Part shown: positions 1 through 6,461 of the stretch, piece by piece
How the letters are laid out: each line of letters begins with the position of its first letter
Position numbering within the stretch: position 1 is the stretch's first letter
Source: Firmicutes bacterium HGW-Firmicutes-10
Lineage (GTDB): Bacteria > Bacillota_I > Bacilli_A > Erysipelotrichales > Erysipelotrichaceae
Assembly (NCBI GenBank): GCA_002841605.1
Contig: PHAF01000032.1
Coordinates: forward strand, 1 to 14,790
DNA length: 14,790 nt
Reading direction: 5' to 3'
Notes under the pieces: model-generated
Databases searched by the model: none
The model's input: the letters and a program-made list of their open reading frames with translations, nothing else
What the model was told of the DNA's origin: nothing
Made by a program: the position numbers and the translations under genes

Positions 1-1176
1 GGTGCGATCACGATGTTGGGTCGTCTGTTTGATGCGGTAACCGATCCCTGGATTGCGACGCTGAGTGATCGCAGTAAATCGAAAAAGGGCAGACGTATTT
101 CATTTATGCAACTGGCCTCATTTCCATTCGCATTGACGACTGTTTTGGTTTTCTGGTCGCCTATCGATGGAGTCAGTACGATCAATGCCATCTTTCTGAC
201 CGTCACGCTGCTTTTGTTCTATTTTTTCTTAACGATGTATGTAACACCATTCTTTGCGTTGTTGTCTGAGTTGGGTCATACTCCGGAAGAACGTCTGAAT
301 CTATCCACCTATATTTCAGTGACTTGGTTTTTAGGAGCTGCCGTTGCTTCTCAAGCACCGATTCTTTGGAATATATTTCAGGGAATGGGTTTCAGCACGG
401 TGGTATCGATGCGTATAGCCATGACGATTCTTGCGGGTATCGGGTTTATCTTCTTACTGATTCCGGTTCTGGCGATTGATGAGAAGCGTTATTGTGAATC
501 GGTTCCTTCTGAACTGAAAATGATCGAATCCATGAAAGCTACATTCAGAAACAAGGAATTCCGAATGTTTGTGTTTTCTGATTTGGTCTATTGGGTCGCC
601 ATCACGATTTTCCAGTCTTCACTTCTGTATTACATTACGATTTTATTAAAACTGCCTGACACGATGTTTGGGATATTGTTTATGGGACTGGGCGTCGGAT
701 CGTTTTTGTTCTATGTCCCGATTAATATCATCGCTAAGAAAATCGGTAAGAAATTACTGCTTATCATAGCCTTCTGTATCTTTTTGGCGGTGTATGTCTA
801 CGGTGTTTTCTTAGGCTTGATGCCATTTGATACAACCATTCAGGCCTATGTCATGGTGCTTCTGGCGGCGATACCGATGGCGATCTTCGGGATTTTGCCT
901 AATGTTGTCGTCGCAGATATTGCGGAATACGATGCACGGAAAACCGGTGTGCGCAGAGAAGGTATGTTCTTTGGGACAAGAACCTTTATGTCAAAGATCG
1001 GTCAAATGTTTTCCATGTTAATTCTAAGCGGTTTGCTTTTATCTCAAGGGGATGTAAGCAATGAGATGAGCATTCGATTGACCGCCATCGCAGCCGCAGC
1101 TTTCTGTATCGTCGGTTTGATATTCTTACTGATGTATGATGAGAAGAAGATTCTTGAAGGAATCACGGATAAATAA
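1..1176 (+). CDS. GPH-family (MelB-like) sugar:cation symporter, N-terminus outside window
   Basis: The frame is open from the first base, so the 391 residues seen are the C-terminal part of a protein whose start lies upstream; the first ATG at 13 is internal. Near the visible start the loop GRLFDAVTDPW followed by a basic KSKKGRR stretch matches the family signature of glycoside-pentoside-hexuronide:cation symporters (G-x-x-x-D-A-x-T-D-P, then a D-R-[ST] and GRR loop between membrane segments 2 and 3). About ten hydrophobic segments follow, which fits a 12-helix MFS-fold protein of about 450 residues missing its first one or two helices. Members import sugars or glycosides with Na+ or H+; the substrate cannot be read from sequence. 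Its stop (1174-1176) lies inside the ribosome binding site of the following glycosyltransferase-like gene, so the two are very probably co-transcribed and may handle the same glycan or glycoside. Confidence 0.88.
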   Translation, partial: GAITMLGRLFDAVTDPWIATLSDRSKSKKGRRISFMQLASFPFALTTVLVFWSPIDGVSTINAIFLTVTLLLFYFFLTMYVTPFFALLSELGHTPEERLNLSTYISVTWFLGAAVASQAPILWNIFQGMGFSTVVSMRIAMTILAGIGFIFLLIPVLAIDEKRYCESVPSELKMIESMKATFRNKEFRMFVFSDLVYWVAITIFQSSLLYYITILLKLPDTMFGILFMGLGVGSFLFYVPINIIAKKIGKKLLLIIAFCIFLAVYVYGVFLGLMPFDTTIQAYVMVLLAAIPMAIFGILPNVVVADIAEYDARKTGVRREGMFFGTRTFMSKIGQMFSMLILSGLLLSQGDVSNEMSIRLTAIAAAAFCIVGLIFLLMYDEKKILEGITDK

Positions 1177-1189
1177 GGAGAACACGGGA

Positions 1190-2647
1190 ATGGATCGAAC
1201 AGCTAAAATCTTTGATAATGTGATCAGTGATGACATCGTTTCAAAGGCAAACAGAACAAAGCAGAAATACATCAAGAAATTCGGTGATGATTCGGATGTG
1301 GTTTATAAGTTAAGTGTTGAAGACAATCAAGTACTGTATCCGTTGTTAGGGGTTAAGAATATTGTGACCAGTGAAACAACGGAGAAAATATCGAAGGAGA
1401 AGGGTATCATCATTGGCAATATCCGTATGGGGTTTGGTCATTATCGGATATCCATGGCCATTGCCTCTGCCGCGCATTCGATGGGCATTACGCCGTACTG
1501 GTTTGACTTGCATGCATACAGTGAAACCACCGGGGGGAAAGTAATCAAGCATTTGAATGAGCTTTATTCGATGGGTTCACGGTGGTCTCAGAAGTATCCG
1601 TTGTTCAATAAGTTCTATTGGGAACCTTTGAATTCAGAAGGTTTTAAGAAGATAAGTTACAATGCGATGGATCAGAAAGTATCTGAACTCATGACACCGG
1701 TCTTCAAAGAACTTCCCAAAAACATGCCATTTGTGGCTACCCATGTATGGCCGGCTCAAGCGGCAGTTCATGCGGGGGTAAAACGGGTGGTGAATGTCAT
1801 TCCGGATAACTGGCCCATGGCCCTTCATCTTGCGGAAGGTTCTATTCATACGGTTCAGACGCCATCTTCTTTTATCGGCTATAAAACGCTGAGGGAAATG
1901 GGTGGTAAGGTATTGTTGAATCCGATGCCCAGTGATCAGTTGTTTGATGTCGGGCACTACATCGATCATGAACTTGTCGCAAACATCGATGCGGATTGTG
2001 CAAGAAGACTCAATCGAATCCAAAACAAAAAAACAAAGCGTGTTTTGCTTACGGTTGGCGGAGCCGGTGCACAAAAGGAAATCTTCGCAGAAATCATTAA
2101 AAGTCTTCTGCCAAAAATTGCGAAGCATGAAGTTGCTCTGTTAATTAACGTAGGTGATCATATGAGTGTCTGGGAGGGTTTATGTCAGGAAATACCGGAG
2201 TTAAAAACGTTATCAGAGACTTACTTCGATGACTGGAATAAGACCCTTACATTTGCGGAAGAACTGTTAGACAGTGATGTGAAGGGCATTCATTCGTTTT
2301 ACAATAAAGACATATTCGCGGCTGTGTATAGCTCCAATCTTCTTATGCGAAGTGCGGATGTATTGGTGACAAAGCCAAGTGAACTTGCGTTTTATCCGGT
2401 CCCTAAACTTATGATCAAACGAGTGGGCGGACATGAGGCTTGGGGTGCTATCCGTGCAGCTGAGGTGGGCGATGGAACCATTGAATGTGAAACTGTCAAA
2501 ACGACACTACAAATGTTGAACTTGCTTTTAGAAGAAGATGAAATTCTAACAGGCCTGTGTAATAACATTGTAAAGGCCAATAAAATCGGGGTTTATAATG
2601 GGGCTTATAAGGTCGTAGAGTTAGCGATAAATAAGGGTAACAAATAA
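1190..2647 (+). CDS. GT-B-fold glycosyltransferase-like protein (MGDG synthase/MurG-like)
   Basis: This is a 485-residue soluble protein. The start at 1190 is chosen because TAAGGAG sits 9 bases upstream; an in-frame ATG at 1136 lies inside the upstream gene and has no ribosome binding site. The N-terminal half has a glycine/His loop, GNIRMGFGHYR (residues about 76-86), like the acceptor-side GxGH loop of MGDG synthases and MurG. The C-terminal half begins with a beta strand and LLTVGGAGAQKE (about 286-297) and has VTKPSELAFYP (about 392-402), at the place where family-28-type enzymes bind the nucleotide-sugar (T-K-x-x-x-x-x-x-E/P pattern). The order matches a GT-B fold, but similarity is only at motif level, so donor and acceptor are unknown and it could be a non-catalytic relative. 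It is coupled to the upstream symporter and followed at once by a terminator, so it ends the operon. Confidence 0.68.
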   Translation: MDRTAKIFDNVISDDIVSKANRTKQKYIKKFGDDSDVVYKLSVEDNQVLYPLLGVKNIVTSETTEKISKEKGIIIGNIRMGFGHYRISMAIASAAHSMGITPYWFDLHAYSETTGGKVIKHLNELYSMGSRWSQKYPLFNKFYWEPLNSEGFKKISYNAMDQKVSELMTPVFKELPKNMPFVATHVWPAQAAVHAGVKRVVNVIPDNWPMALHLAEGSIHTVQTPSSFIGYKTLREMGGKVLLNPMPSDQLFDVGHYIDHELVANIDADCARRLNRIQNKKTKRVLLTVGGAGAQKEIFAEIIKSLLPKIAKHEVALLINVGDHMSVWEGLCQEIPELKTLSETYFDDWNKTLTFAEELLDSDVKGIHSFYNKDIFAAVYSSNLLMRSADVLVTKPSELAFYPVPKLMIKRVGGHEAWGAIRAAEVGDGTIECETVKTTLQMLNLLLEEDEILTGLCNNIVKANKIGVYNGAYKVVELAINKGNK

Positions 2648-2650
2648 CAC

Positions 2651-2685
2651 AAAACCAGGCGATCAACAATGATTGCCTGGTTTTT
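2651..2685 (+). terminator. Rho-independent terminator of the symporter/glycosyltransferase operon
   Basis: A 15-base left arm (2651-2665) containing ACCAGGCGATCA pairs with TGATTGCCTGGT across a four-base loop, with one G-T wobble, and runs straight into TTTTT (2681-2685). It starts 4 bases after the stop codon at 2647. Confidence 0.92.
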
Positions 2686-2780
2686 AACAGTCACCTATGA
2701 TATTGAAGTTCACATTTCTGTCGTACGAAAGCATAGACAGTTATGATGAAAAGTTGCAATGTCAAATATTTCACGAAGAA

Positions 2781-2809
2781 TTGCGCTTATGACCAACTTG
2801 GAGTATAAT
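2781..2809 (+). promoter_or_regulatory. Sigma-A-like promoter for the 103-aa membrane protein
   Basis: TTGCGC (2781-2786) and a perfect TATAAT (2804-2809) are separated by 17 bases. The predicted start of transcription near 2816 gives a leader of about 80 nt that carries a hairpin. Confidence 0.75.
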
Positions 2810-2821
2810 TCAAATGGCTTA

Positions 2822-2861
2822 AGCAAGGTTTGTTGGATGATTTGATTTGATAAACCTTGTT
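2822..2861 (+). other. Leader hairpin before the 103-aa membrane protein
   Basis: CAAGGTTT (2824-2831) is exactly complementary to AAACCTTG (2852-2859). Wobble or AU pairs extend the stem to about 11 bp around a loop of about 18-20 nt. There is no T-run after it, so it is not a terminator. It lies between the predicted promoter and the ribosome binding site and may stabilise the mRNA or affect translation; a role is not established. Confidence 0.45.
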
Positions 2862-2897
2862 AACAAAATTTGATAGCTCATTACCAGGAGGGGAACA

Positions 2898-3209
2898 ATG
2901 AACGAAATTAAAAAAATGATTCCATACTTATTAGCAGTTGCAGTTGCTTTTTATCTTTTACCGTTGTTAGGCAGTTCAACAGGGGATTTTATGGTTATCA
3001 TGTTAATAATCATGCCGCTGGCTTGCTTAGCGATATCATCTTTCTACGGCTTTAAAAACGGCTGGAACTTGATTTTCCCAATAGCTGTAGGCATTCTTTT
3101 TATCCCGGCAATCTTTATTCATTTCAACAGCAGTGCTTGGGTTTATATTGTGGGTTATTCAGTAATATCGGCAGTCGGTGTTTTTGTTGGTAAAGCTTTT
3201 AAGAAGTAA
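2898..3209 (+). CDS. Small hydrophobic membrane protein, function unknown
   Basis: This 103-residue protein has a strong ribosome binding site (AGGAGGGG) just upstream of the ATG. After a short basic start (MNEIKKM) there are four hydrophobic segments, at about residues 9-25, 30-48, 58-72 and 78-97, and a lysine tail, so a four-helix inner-membrane protein is likely. Motifs such as FYGFKNGW and FNSSAWVY recall small uncharacterised membrane proteins common in Bacillota, to which I can give no function. It stands alone, with its own promoter and leader hairpin, and is not obviously part of an operon. Confidence 0.8.
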   Translation: MNEIKKMIPYLLAVAVAFYLLPLLGSSTGDFMVIMLIIMPLACLAISSFYGFKNGWNLIFPIAVGILFIPAIFIHFNSSAWVYIVGYSVISAVGVFVGKAFKK

Positions 3210-3272
3210 AAATGATTACTAACTTAATCTGACTTTGTTTTTTTATGACGATAAAACTGAACCATTATCATC

Positions 3273-3301
3273 TTGATTACCTCAATTCTATCGAGTATTA
3301 T
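3273..3301 (+). promoter_or_regulatory. Sigma-A-like promoter for the TM2 protein
   Basis: TTGATT (3273-3278) and TATTAT (3296-3301) are 17 bases apart, about 50 bases upstream of the TM2-domain start codon. Confidence 0.65.
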
Positions 3302-3350
3302 ATAAGCAAAAAGATAGTGTCGCTCTAATTGACAGGGGGTGAGTGTTTCA

Positions 3351-3536
3351 ATGGCAAAAAATAAATGGGTTTCATTCTTCTTATGTCTTTTCTTTGGTGT
3401 TTTGGGAGCACATAAATTTTACGAAGGCAGAATACTTTTAGGGATATTGTATGTTATCACATTAGGACTCTTTGGTATTGGTATATTTTTTGATTTGATC
3501 GTACTGTTTTTCAAACCAAATCCTTATTATCCTTGA
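3351..3536 (+). CDS. TM2 domain-containing membrane protein
   Basis: This 61-residue protein is almost entirely one TM2 domain. The first helix (FFLCLFFGVLGAHKFYEG) and the turn are followed by a second helix with the ILYVITLGLFGIGIFFDLI pattern, including the family's G-x-x-G-x-H-x-F-Y-x-G signature and the conserved Asp in the second helix. TM2 proteins are small double-spanning membrane proteins of unclear biochemical role in bacteria. The start at 3351 is preferred because AGGGGGTGAG lies 7-8 bases upstream; the in-frame GTG at 3339 is itself part of that ribosome binding site. It has its own promoter, and the terminator at 3582-3615 ends it. Confidence 0.85.
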   Translation: MAKNKWVSFFLCLFFGVLGAHKFYEGRILLGILYVITLGLFGIGIFFDLIVLFFKPNPYYP

Positions 3537-3581
3537 GTTAACTAATGATTATTGAACTTCTACCTTAATACCGCAAGTAAA

Positions 3582-3615
3582 AAAACACTAACCGAATTTA
3601 ATGGGTTAGTGTTTT
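3582..3615. terminator. Bidirectional terminator between the TM2 and XRE genes
   Basis: A perfect 12-bp stem (AAAACACTAACC at 3582-3593, GGTTAGTGTTTT at 3604-3615) encloses a 10-nt loop. The stem ends in T-rich sequence on both strands, so it can stop transcription of both convergent genes. Confidence 0.9.
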
Positions 3616-3660
3616 GATTTACTATAAATTCCGAAAGCATGTAATGCCTTTTGTTGTTGA

Positions 3661-4338
3661 TTAAGATTTTAATGGTTTGAATTCTAGATAGACAAGCAAC
3701 GTGATGATAACTGGCATCAGAATCAGTCCGATTTCTACACCCGTCATAAGACCTACGTAGAGGGGAACTGGTAGGGACAGGATGAGCAACCATAGCATCC
3801 TTTTTTTAGTTTTGTGCTTCTTTAGAAAGGGGAACAACTCGATTTCTTTGAAGTGATTCAATCCGTATTCTACCAGTAGCATAACCGAAATCACATAGAT
3901 GAGCATCAGGCTGATAAATGTCAGTTTTGCCCAATTTGTTAAAGGTGACTGTAAGATGATGGCATATCCGGATAGCGAATTACCTCCAGAAGCACCGAGC
4001 CAGTCTTCACCGAAGCCATACATCGCATATCTCTCCATCATGGGAAGAAGGTAGATCAGCGGTACTGATCCTAACAGAATCATTTTATAGATTAAGTTCA
4101 AATCGAATTTCTTTGATACTTCAATCTTCTGATATACAGATCCCAACAAGTCATCTGTGCTGATCTTTAGGACTGAAGATAATTCATTCAAAATTGATAT
4201 GTCCGGATATCCTTCACCGGTCTCCCATTTGGATATGGCTTTATTTGTTACTTGTAGTTGATCGGCCAGTTCTTGTTGTGTGAGATTGAGTTCTGTGCGT
4301 CGTTGCTTGATTCGTTTTCCGATGTCTTGATAGTTCAT
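3661..4338 (-). CDS. XRE-family HTH regulator with membrane-embedded C-terminal half
   Basis: This is a 225-residue protein. Residues about 6-61 form a Cro/CI-type helix-turn-helix (IGKRIKQRR, LTQQELADQL, VTNKAISKWETG, PDISILNELSSVL), a very typical XRE DNA-binding domain. After LLG the protein has three to four hydrophobic segments (about residues 80-99, 132-155, 180-199 and 200-218) joined by polar loops, so the sensor half is probably in the membrane and may tether the DNA-binding domain there. The ribosome binding site is AAAGGGG upstream of the ATG. A likely extended -10 promoter lies directly upstream on the same strand, inside an element repeated near 10713-10747. The inducing signal and targets are unknown; the divergent flavin disulfide reductase gene at 4660 is the closest candidate target. 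Confidence 0.85.
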   Translation of the reverse strand: MNYQDIGKRIKQRRTELNLTQQELADQLQVTNKAISKWETGEGYPDISILNELSSVLKISTDDLLGSVYQKIEVSKKFDLNLIYKMILLGSVPLIYLLPMMERYAMYGFGEDWLGASGGNSLSGYAIILQSPLTNWAKLTFISLMLIYVISVMLLVEYGLNHFKEIELFPFLKKHKTKKRMLWLLILSLPVPLYVGLMTGVEIGLILMPVIITLLVYLEFKPLKS

Positions 4339-4362
4339 TAAAGTACCCCTTTTTTCAATGAC

Positions 4363-4397
4363 ATTATCATAACACCGAATAGAATAATTGACTACCT
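4363..4397 (-). promoter_or_regulatory. Extended -10 promoter of the XRE gene, copy A of a repeated element
   Basis: Read on the minus strand, this contains TGTTATGATAAT (an extended -10, TGnTATGAT), with AGGTAGTCA near the -35 position. It lies about 25-60 bases upstream of the XRE start codon. The same arrangement with the same spacing recurs at 10713-10747, at about 77 percent identity over 35 bases by my count. Confidence 0.6.
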
Positions 4398-4659
4398 ACG
4401 TCAAAGTGATGAGGTCTACGGAGCGTGGAGTAGCATAACACTACGAGTTTTTTGTTTTTTCTTCGTACAATTTGCTTAATAATGATCACTAGTAATTACA
4501 GTGGTATAAAGCACTATCTTAGAATAAGTTTCAATATAGAGGTACAATTATGTTATAAAGTTAAAACCTTATCATCGCTAAAGAAAAAACGCTACACATG
4601 TAGCTCTTTAATCGTGTAAGCCGTGTAATTTTTGGATAAGGTTTTCCAGGAGGAAAATA
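4398..4659 (+). promoter_or_regulatory. Control region upstream of the flavin disulfide reductase
   Basis: No gene is seen here. A near-palindrome lies at 4487-4503: CACT, one extra A, the perfect palindrome GTAATTAC, then AGTG, suggesting an operator. An extended -10-like TGTTATAAA lies at 4551-4559 with no good -35, leaving a leader of about 95 nt. The ribosome binding site AGGAGG (4649-4654) is strong. The promoter call is weak; the palindrome is seen directly. Confidence 0.4.
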
Positions 4660-6054
4660 ATGAAAAAGTATGATCTGATTGTCATTGGTATAGGACCTGC
4701 AGGAATGGTTGCAGTGGGTATGGGAACCAAATTGGGTCTTAGTGTCTTGGGGGTCGAAATGAACTCTATCGGTGGAGAATGCTTAAATGTCGGTTGTATT
4801 CCTTCAAAAGCCATGCTTAAAATTGCTCAAATGAAATACAACACAGAAATTTTAAATGATTTTGGTTTAAAACTAAATGGTGATGTGCAAGTTGTCAATC
4901 CACTTGAAACAGTTCGTGAACACGTCGCTTCGCAAACGGGAGAGGTTTTGAATAAGATGTTCTCAAAAGCTGATTTGCTCTTGGAAAAAGGACCAGCAAC
5001 ATTTGTGGATGAGCATACCGTTGAAGTGGATGGAATAAAATATCACGGAGATCTGATTTTTATTGCAACAGGTACTGAACCAGTGATTCCACCGATTGAG
5101 GGACTATCGGATGTACCCTATGTAACCAATGTTAACGTCTTTAATTTGACTGAAATACCCAGTCTTTTGACTATTATCGGTGGTGGAGCCATTGGTGTGG
5201 AAATGGCCCAAGCTTTTAGTCGATTAGGCAGTAAAGTAACGATAGTGCATATGGATGAACATTTAGTTCCTTCTGAGGATAGTGAAGCAGCAGCAATATT
5301 AGAAGAGTCGTTTAAGAAAGAAGGAATTGTATTCTACAATGGTGAAAAAATTATTTCTGTAAGTAAAGAGTCCGATGGTTTCACCACTAAAACAACGGCT
5401 GGCACATTTGTTTCAGATCAACTATTAGTAGCTACCGGAAGAAAGCCATCTTTAGCTTCTTTAAACTTGGATGCGGCCGGTGTTAGTTATGATAAAAAAC
5501 ATATCAATGTTGATGAGTTCAATCGCACTAATATTCCGCATATTTATGCTGTCGGTGATATCAATGGTAAATGGCTTCTCACACATGCTGCCATGCACCA
5601 AGCGATGCTATCGTTGATGCAAGCCATGAGTAAGAAAGAACCAATAAAGCTGAATCGTAGTAATTATGTGGTTCCTCGTGCCATATTTACCAATCCTGAA
5701 ATAGCACAAGTAGGATTAAATGAAAGTGAAGCAAAGAAAGAAGGAATTGATTTCTTTGTTGTTAAAAAAACGTATGATACCTATGCAAGAGCAGTAACTA
5801 CAGGAGCTTCAGTAGGTTTTGTTAAAGTCATTACAGATGATGATGGTACAATTTTTGGCGCAACCATTGTTGGTGAACAGGCTTCAGAAATGATTTCAGA
5901 ATGGACATTGGCCATGCAACACAATTTGAAAATGATGGACATAGTAATGACTCAACATGCCTTTCCATCGTTATCTTTGCTTAATAGAAACGTGGCTGAA
6001 AAGTGGATGATGATCCAAGTAACAAAAGGAAACCTAGGTTCGCTTATGGGCTAA
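4660..6054 (+). CDS. FAD-dependent pyridine nucleotide-disulfide oxidoreductase (Lpd/MerA superfamily)
   Basis: This 464-residue protein is full length for the family. The N-terminal FAD-binding motif GIGPAG covers residues 10-15, and the redox-active disulfide ECLNVGCIPSK has Cys41 and Cys46. An NAD(P)H-binding motif GGGAIG lies at about 174-179, and a second FAD motif (IYAVGDIN) lies at about 295-302. A C-terminal dimerisation domain follows. These show electron transfer from NAD(P)H through FAD to a disulfide. The C-terminal active-site segment is HAFPSLSLL (433-441): the His before Pro and the Glu four residues after it, which act in lipoamide dehydrogenase (HPTxSE), are replaced by Phe435 and Leu440. 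No 2-oxo-acid dehydrogenase subunits lie nearby, and there is no mercuric-reductase C-terminal Cys pair. The substrate is therefore probably not dihydrolipoamide and remains unknown. It is transcribed divergently from the XRE regulator. Confidence 0.9.
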   Translation: MKKYDLIVIGIGPAGMVAVGMGTKLGLSVLGVEMNSIGGECLNVGCIPSKAMLKIAQMKYNTEILNDFGLKLNGDVQVVNPLETVREHVASQTGEVLNKMFSKADLLLEKGPATFVDEHTVEVDGIKYHGDLIFIATGTEPVIPPIEGLSDVPYVTNVNVFNLTEIPSLLTIIGGGAIGVEMAQAFSRLGSKVTIVHMDEHLVPSEDSEAAAILEESFKKEGIVFYNGEKIISVSKESDGFTTKTTAGTFVSDQLLVATGRKPSLASLNLDAAGVSYDKKHINVDEFNRTNIPHIYAVGDINGKWLLTHAAMHQAMLSLMQAMSKKEPIKLNRSNYVVPRAIFTNPEIAQVGLNESEAKKEGIDFFVVKKTYDTYARAVTTGASVGFVKVITDDDGTIFGATIVGEQASEMISEWTLAMQHNLKMMDIVMTQHAFPSLSLLNRNVAEKWMMIQVTKGNLGSLMG

Positions 6055-6067
6055 TACCCACATAAGC
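6042..6067 (+). other. Hairpin at the 3' end of the flavin disulfide reductase gene
   Basis: GCTTATGGG (6042-6050) can pair with CCCACATAAGC with one bulged base, spanning the stop codon. There is no T-run on the plus strand, so it is a weak terminator or a 3'-end stability element at best. Confidence 0.35.
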
Positions 6068-6105
6068 AAAGTGTCAAAAGGGTAGATTGATTTAATGTTT
6101 GTACA

Positions 6106-6212
6106 ATGAAACATTAGCGTAGCTTTCGCGATCAAAAGGTCAGTGATGAAATCATTAAGGATATGTTTGAGGCTACGCGATTAGCACCTTCCAGCGGAAA
6201 TGGGAAGTTAAC
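6106..6212 (+). pseudogene. Eroded nitroreductase remnant
   Basis: In one frame, an ATG (6106) is followed after two codons by a TAG (6115-6117). The same frame then reads RSFRDQKVSDEIIKDM and FEATRLAPSSGNGK, which closely fits the N-terminal FMN-binding region of nitroreductases (RRSxRxF, three helical turns, then A-P-S-x-x-N). Past the Asn the expected QPW core does not follow, and no continuation is found in another frame. The usual residues between Met and the RS pair are also missing. So this is a fragment of about 35 codons with an internal stop and both flanks deleted. An original role in NAD(P)H/FMN-dependent reduction can be inferred only from the family. It sits between two intact redox genes. 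Confidence 0.55.
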
Positions 6213-6345
6213 TATTTGCGATAGTCATGACACCAATATTTGTAAAAAAGAATTTCTGTCATCCGTCTTTTTTCGCAGCGATCGAAAATCACCGTGGAAA
6301 TATGTCATCGCTTTTACCTCTGCCAACACCTTCTGCTTTGCGCTA
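6213..6345. other. Sequence between the nitroreductase remnant and the oxidase promoter, nothing recognised
   Basis: Short open frames exist on both strands but have no ribosome binding site, no recognisable motif and no consistent composition. The stretch may be decayed coding DNA from the same deletion that broke the nitroreductase. Confidence 0.4.
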
Positions 6346-6376
6346 TCACATTTGTGACATAATGTTGTTATATAAT
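6346..6376 (+). promoter_or_regulatory. Multicopper oxidase promoter with overlapping operator-like palindrome
   Basis: A perfect TATAAT lies at 6371-6376. Where a -35 would be, there is a 12-bp inverted repeat, TCACATTTGTGA (6346-6357). Its core, ACA-nn-TGT, matches the centre of the copper-responsive CopY/CopR operator (TACAnnTGTA consensus), although the outer bases differ. A good -35 hexamer is lacking (CACATT at 18-bp spacing), which is common for activator- or derepression-controlled promoters. No CopY-type regulator is seen in the window. Confidence 0.5.
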
Positions 6377-6393
6377 ATTTATAGAGAATCATT

Positions 6394-6440
6394 GGGGTCA
6401 GTTGAGGTGCATGGTGCATCCGGTGACCCGTTTTGTTTTT
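6394..6440 (+). terminator. Terminator-like hairpin in the oxidase leader (possible attenuator)
   Basis: GGGTCA (6395-6400) pairs with TGACCC (6424-6429). An inner stem of GG-TGCA against TGCA-CC (one bulged T) encloses a short loop. The stem is followed by GTTTTGTTTTT (6430-6440). It lies about 10 bases after the expected transcription start and before the ribosome binding site (AAAGGA), so a transcript from the TATAAT at 6371 would have to read through it. It may be an attenuator, or just the terminator of upstream transcription. Confidence 0.55.
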
Positions 6441-6461
6441 ATATGTTGAAAGGATGTGAGT

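Noticed and set aside
1136..1189. In-frame ATG giving an 18-residue longer glycosyltransferase-like protein
   Set aside because: It lies within the symporter gene in another frame and has no ribosome binding site, while 1190 has TAAGGAG at good spacing.
1634..2128. Long open frame opposite the glycosyltransferase-like gene
   Set aside because: No ribosome binding site, no recognisable motifs, and composition expected of an antisense shadow.
4426..4462. GTAG/CTAC arms followed by T-rich sequence, considered as a terminator
   Set aside because: The stem is only 4 bp and no plus-strand gene lies upstream to be terminated.
6163..6357. Open frame of 64 codons read as an intact small gene
   Set aside because: Its ATG is an internal Met of the nitroreductase remnant, there is no ribosome binding site, and the sequence loses family similarity after about 16 codons.
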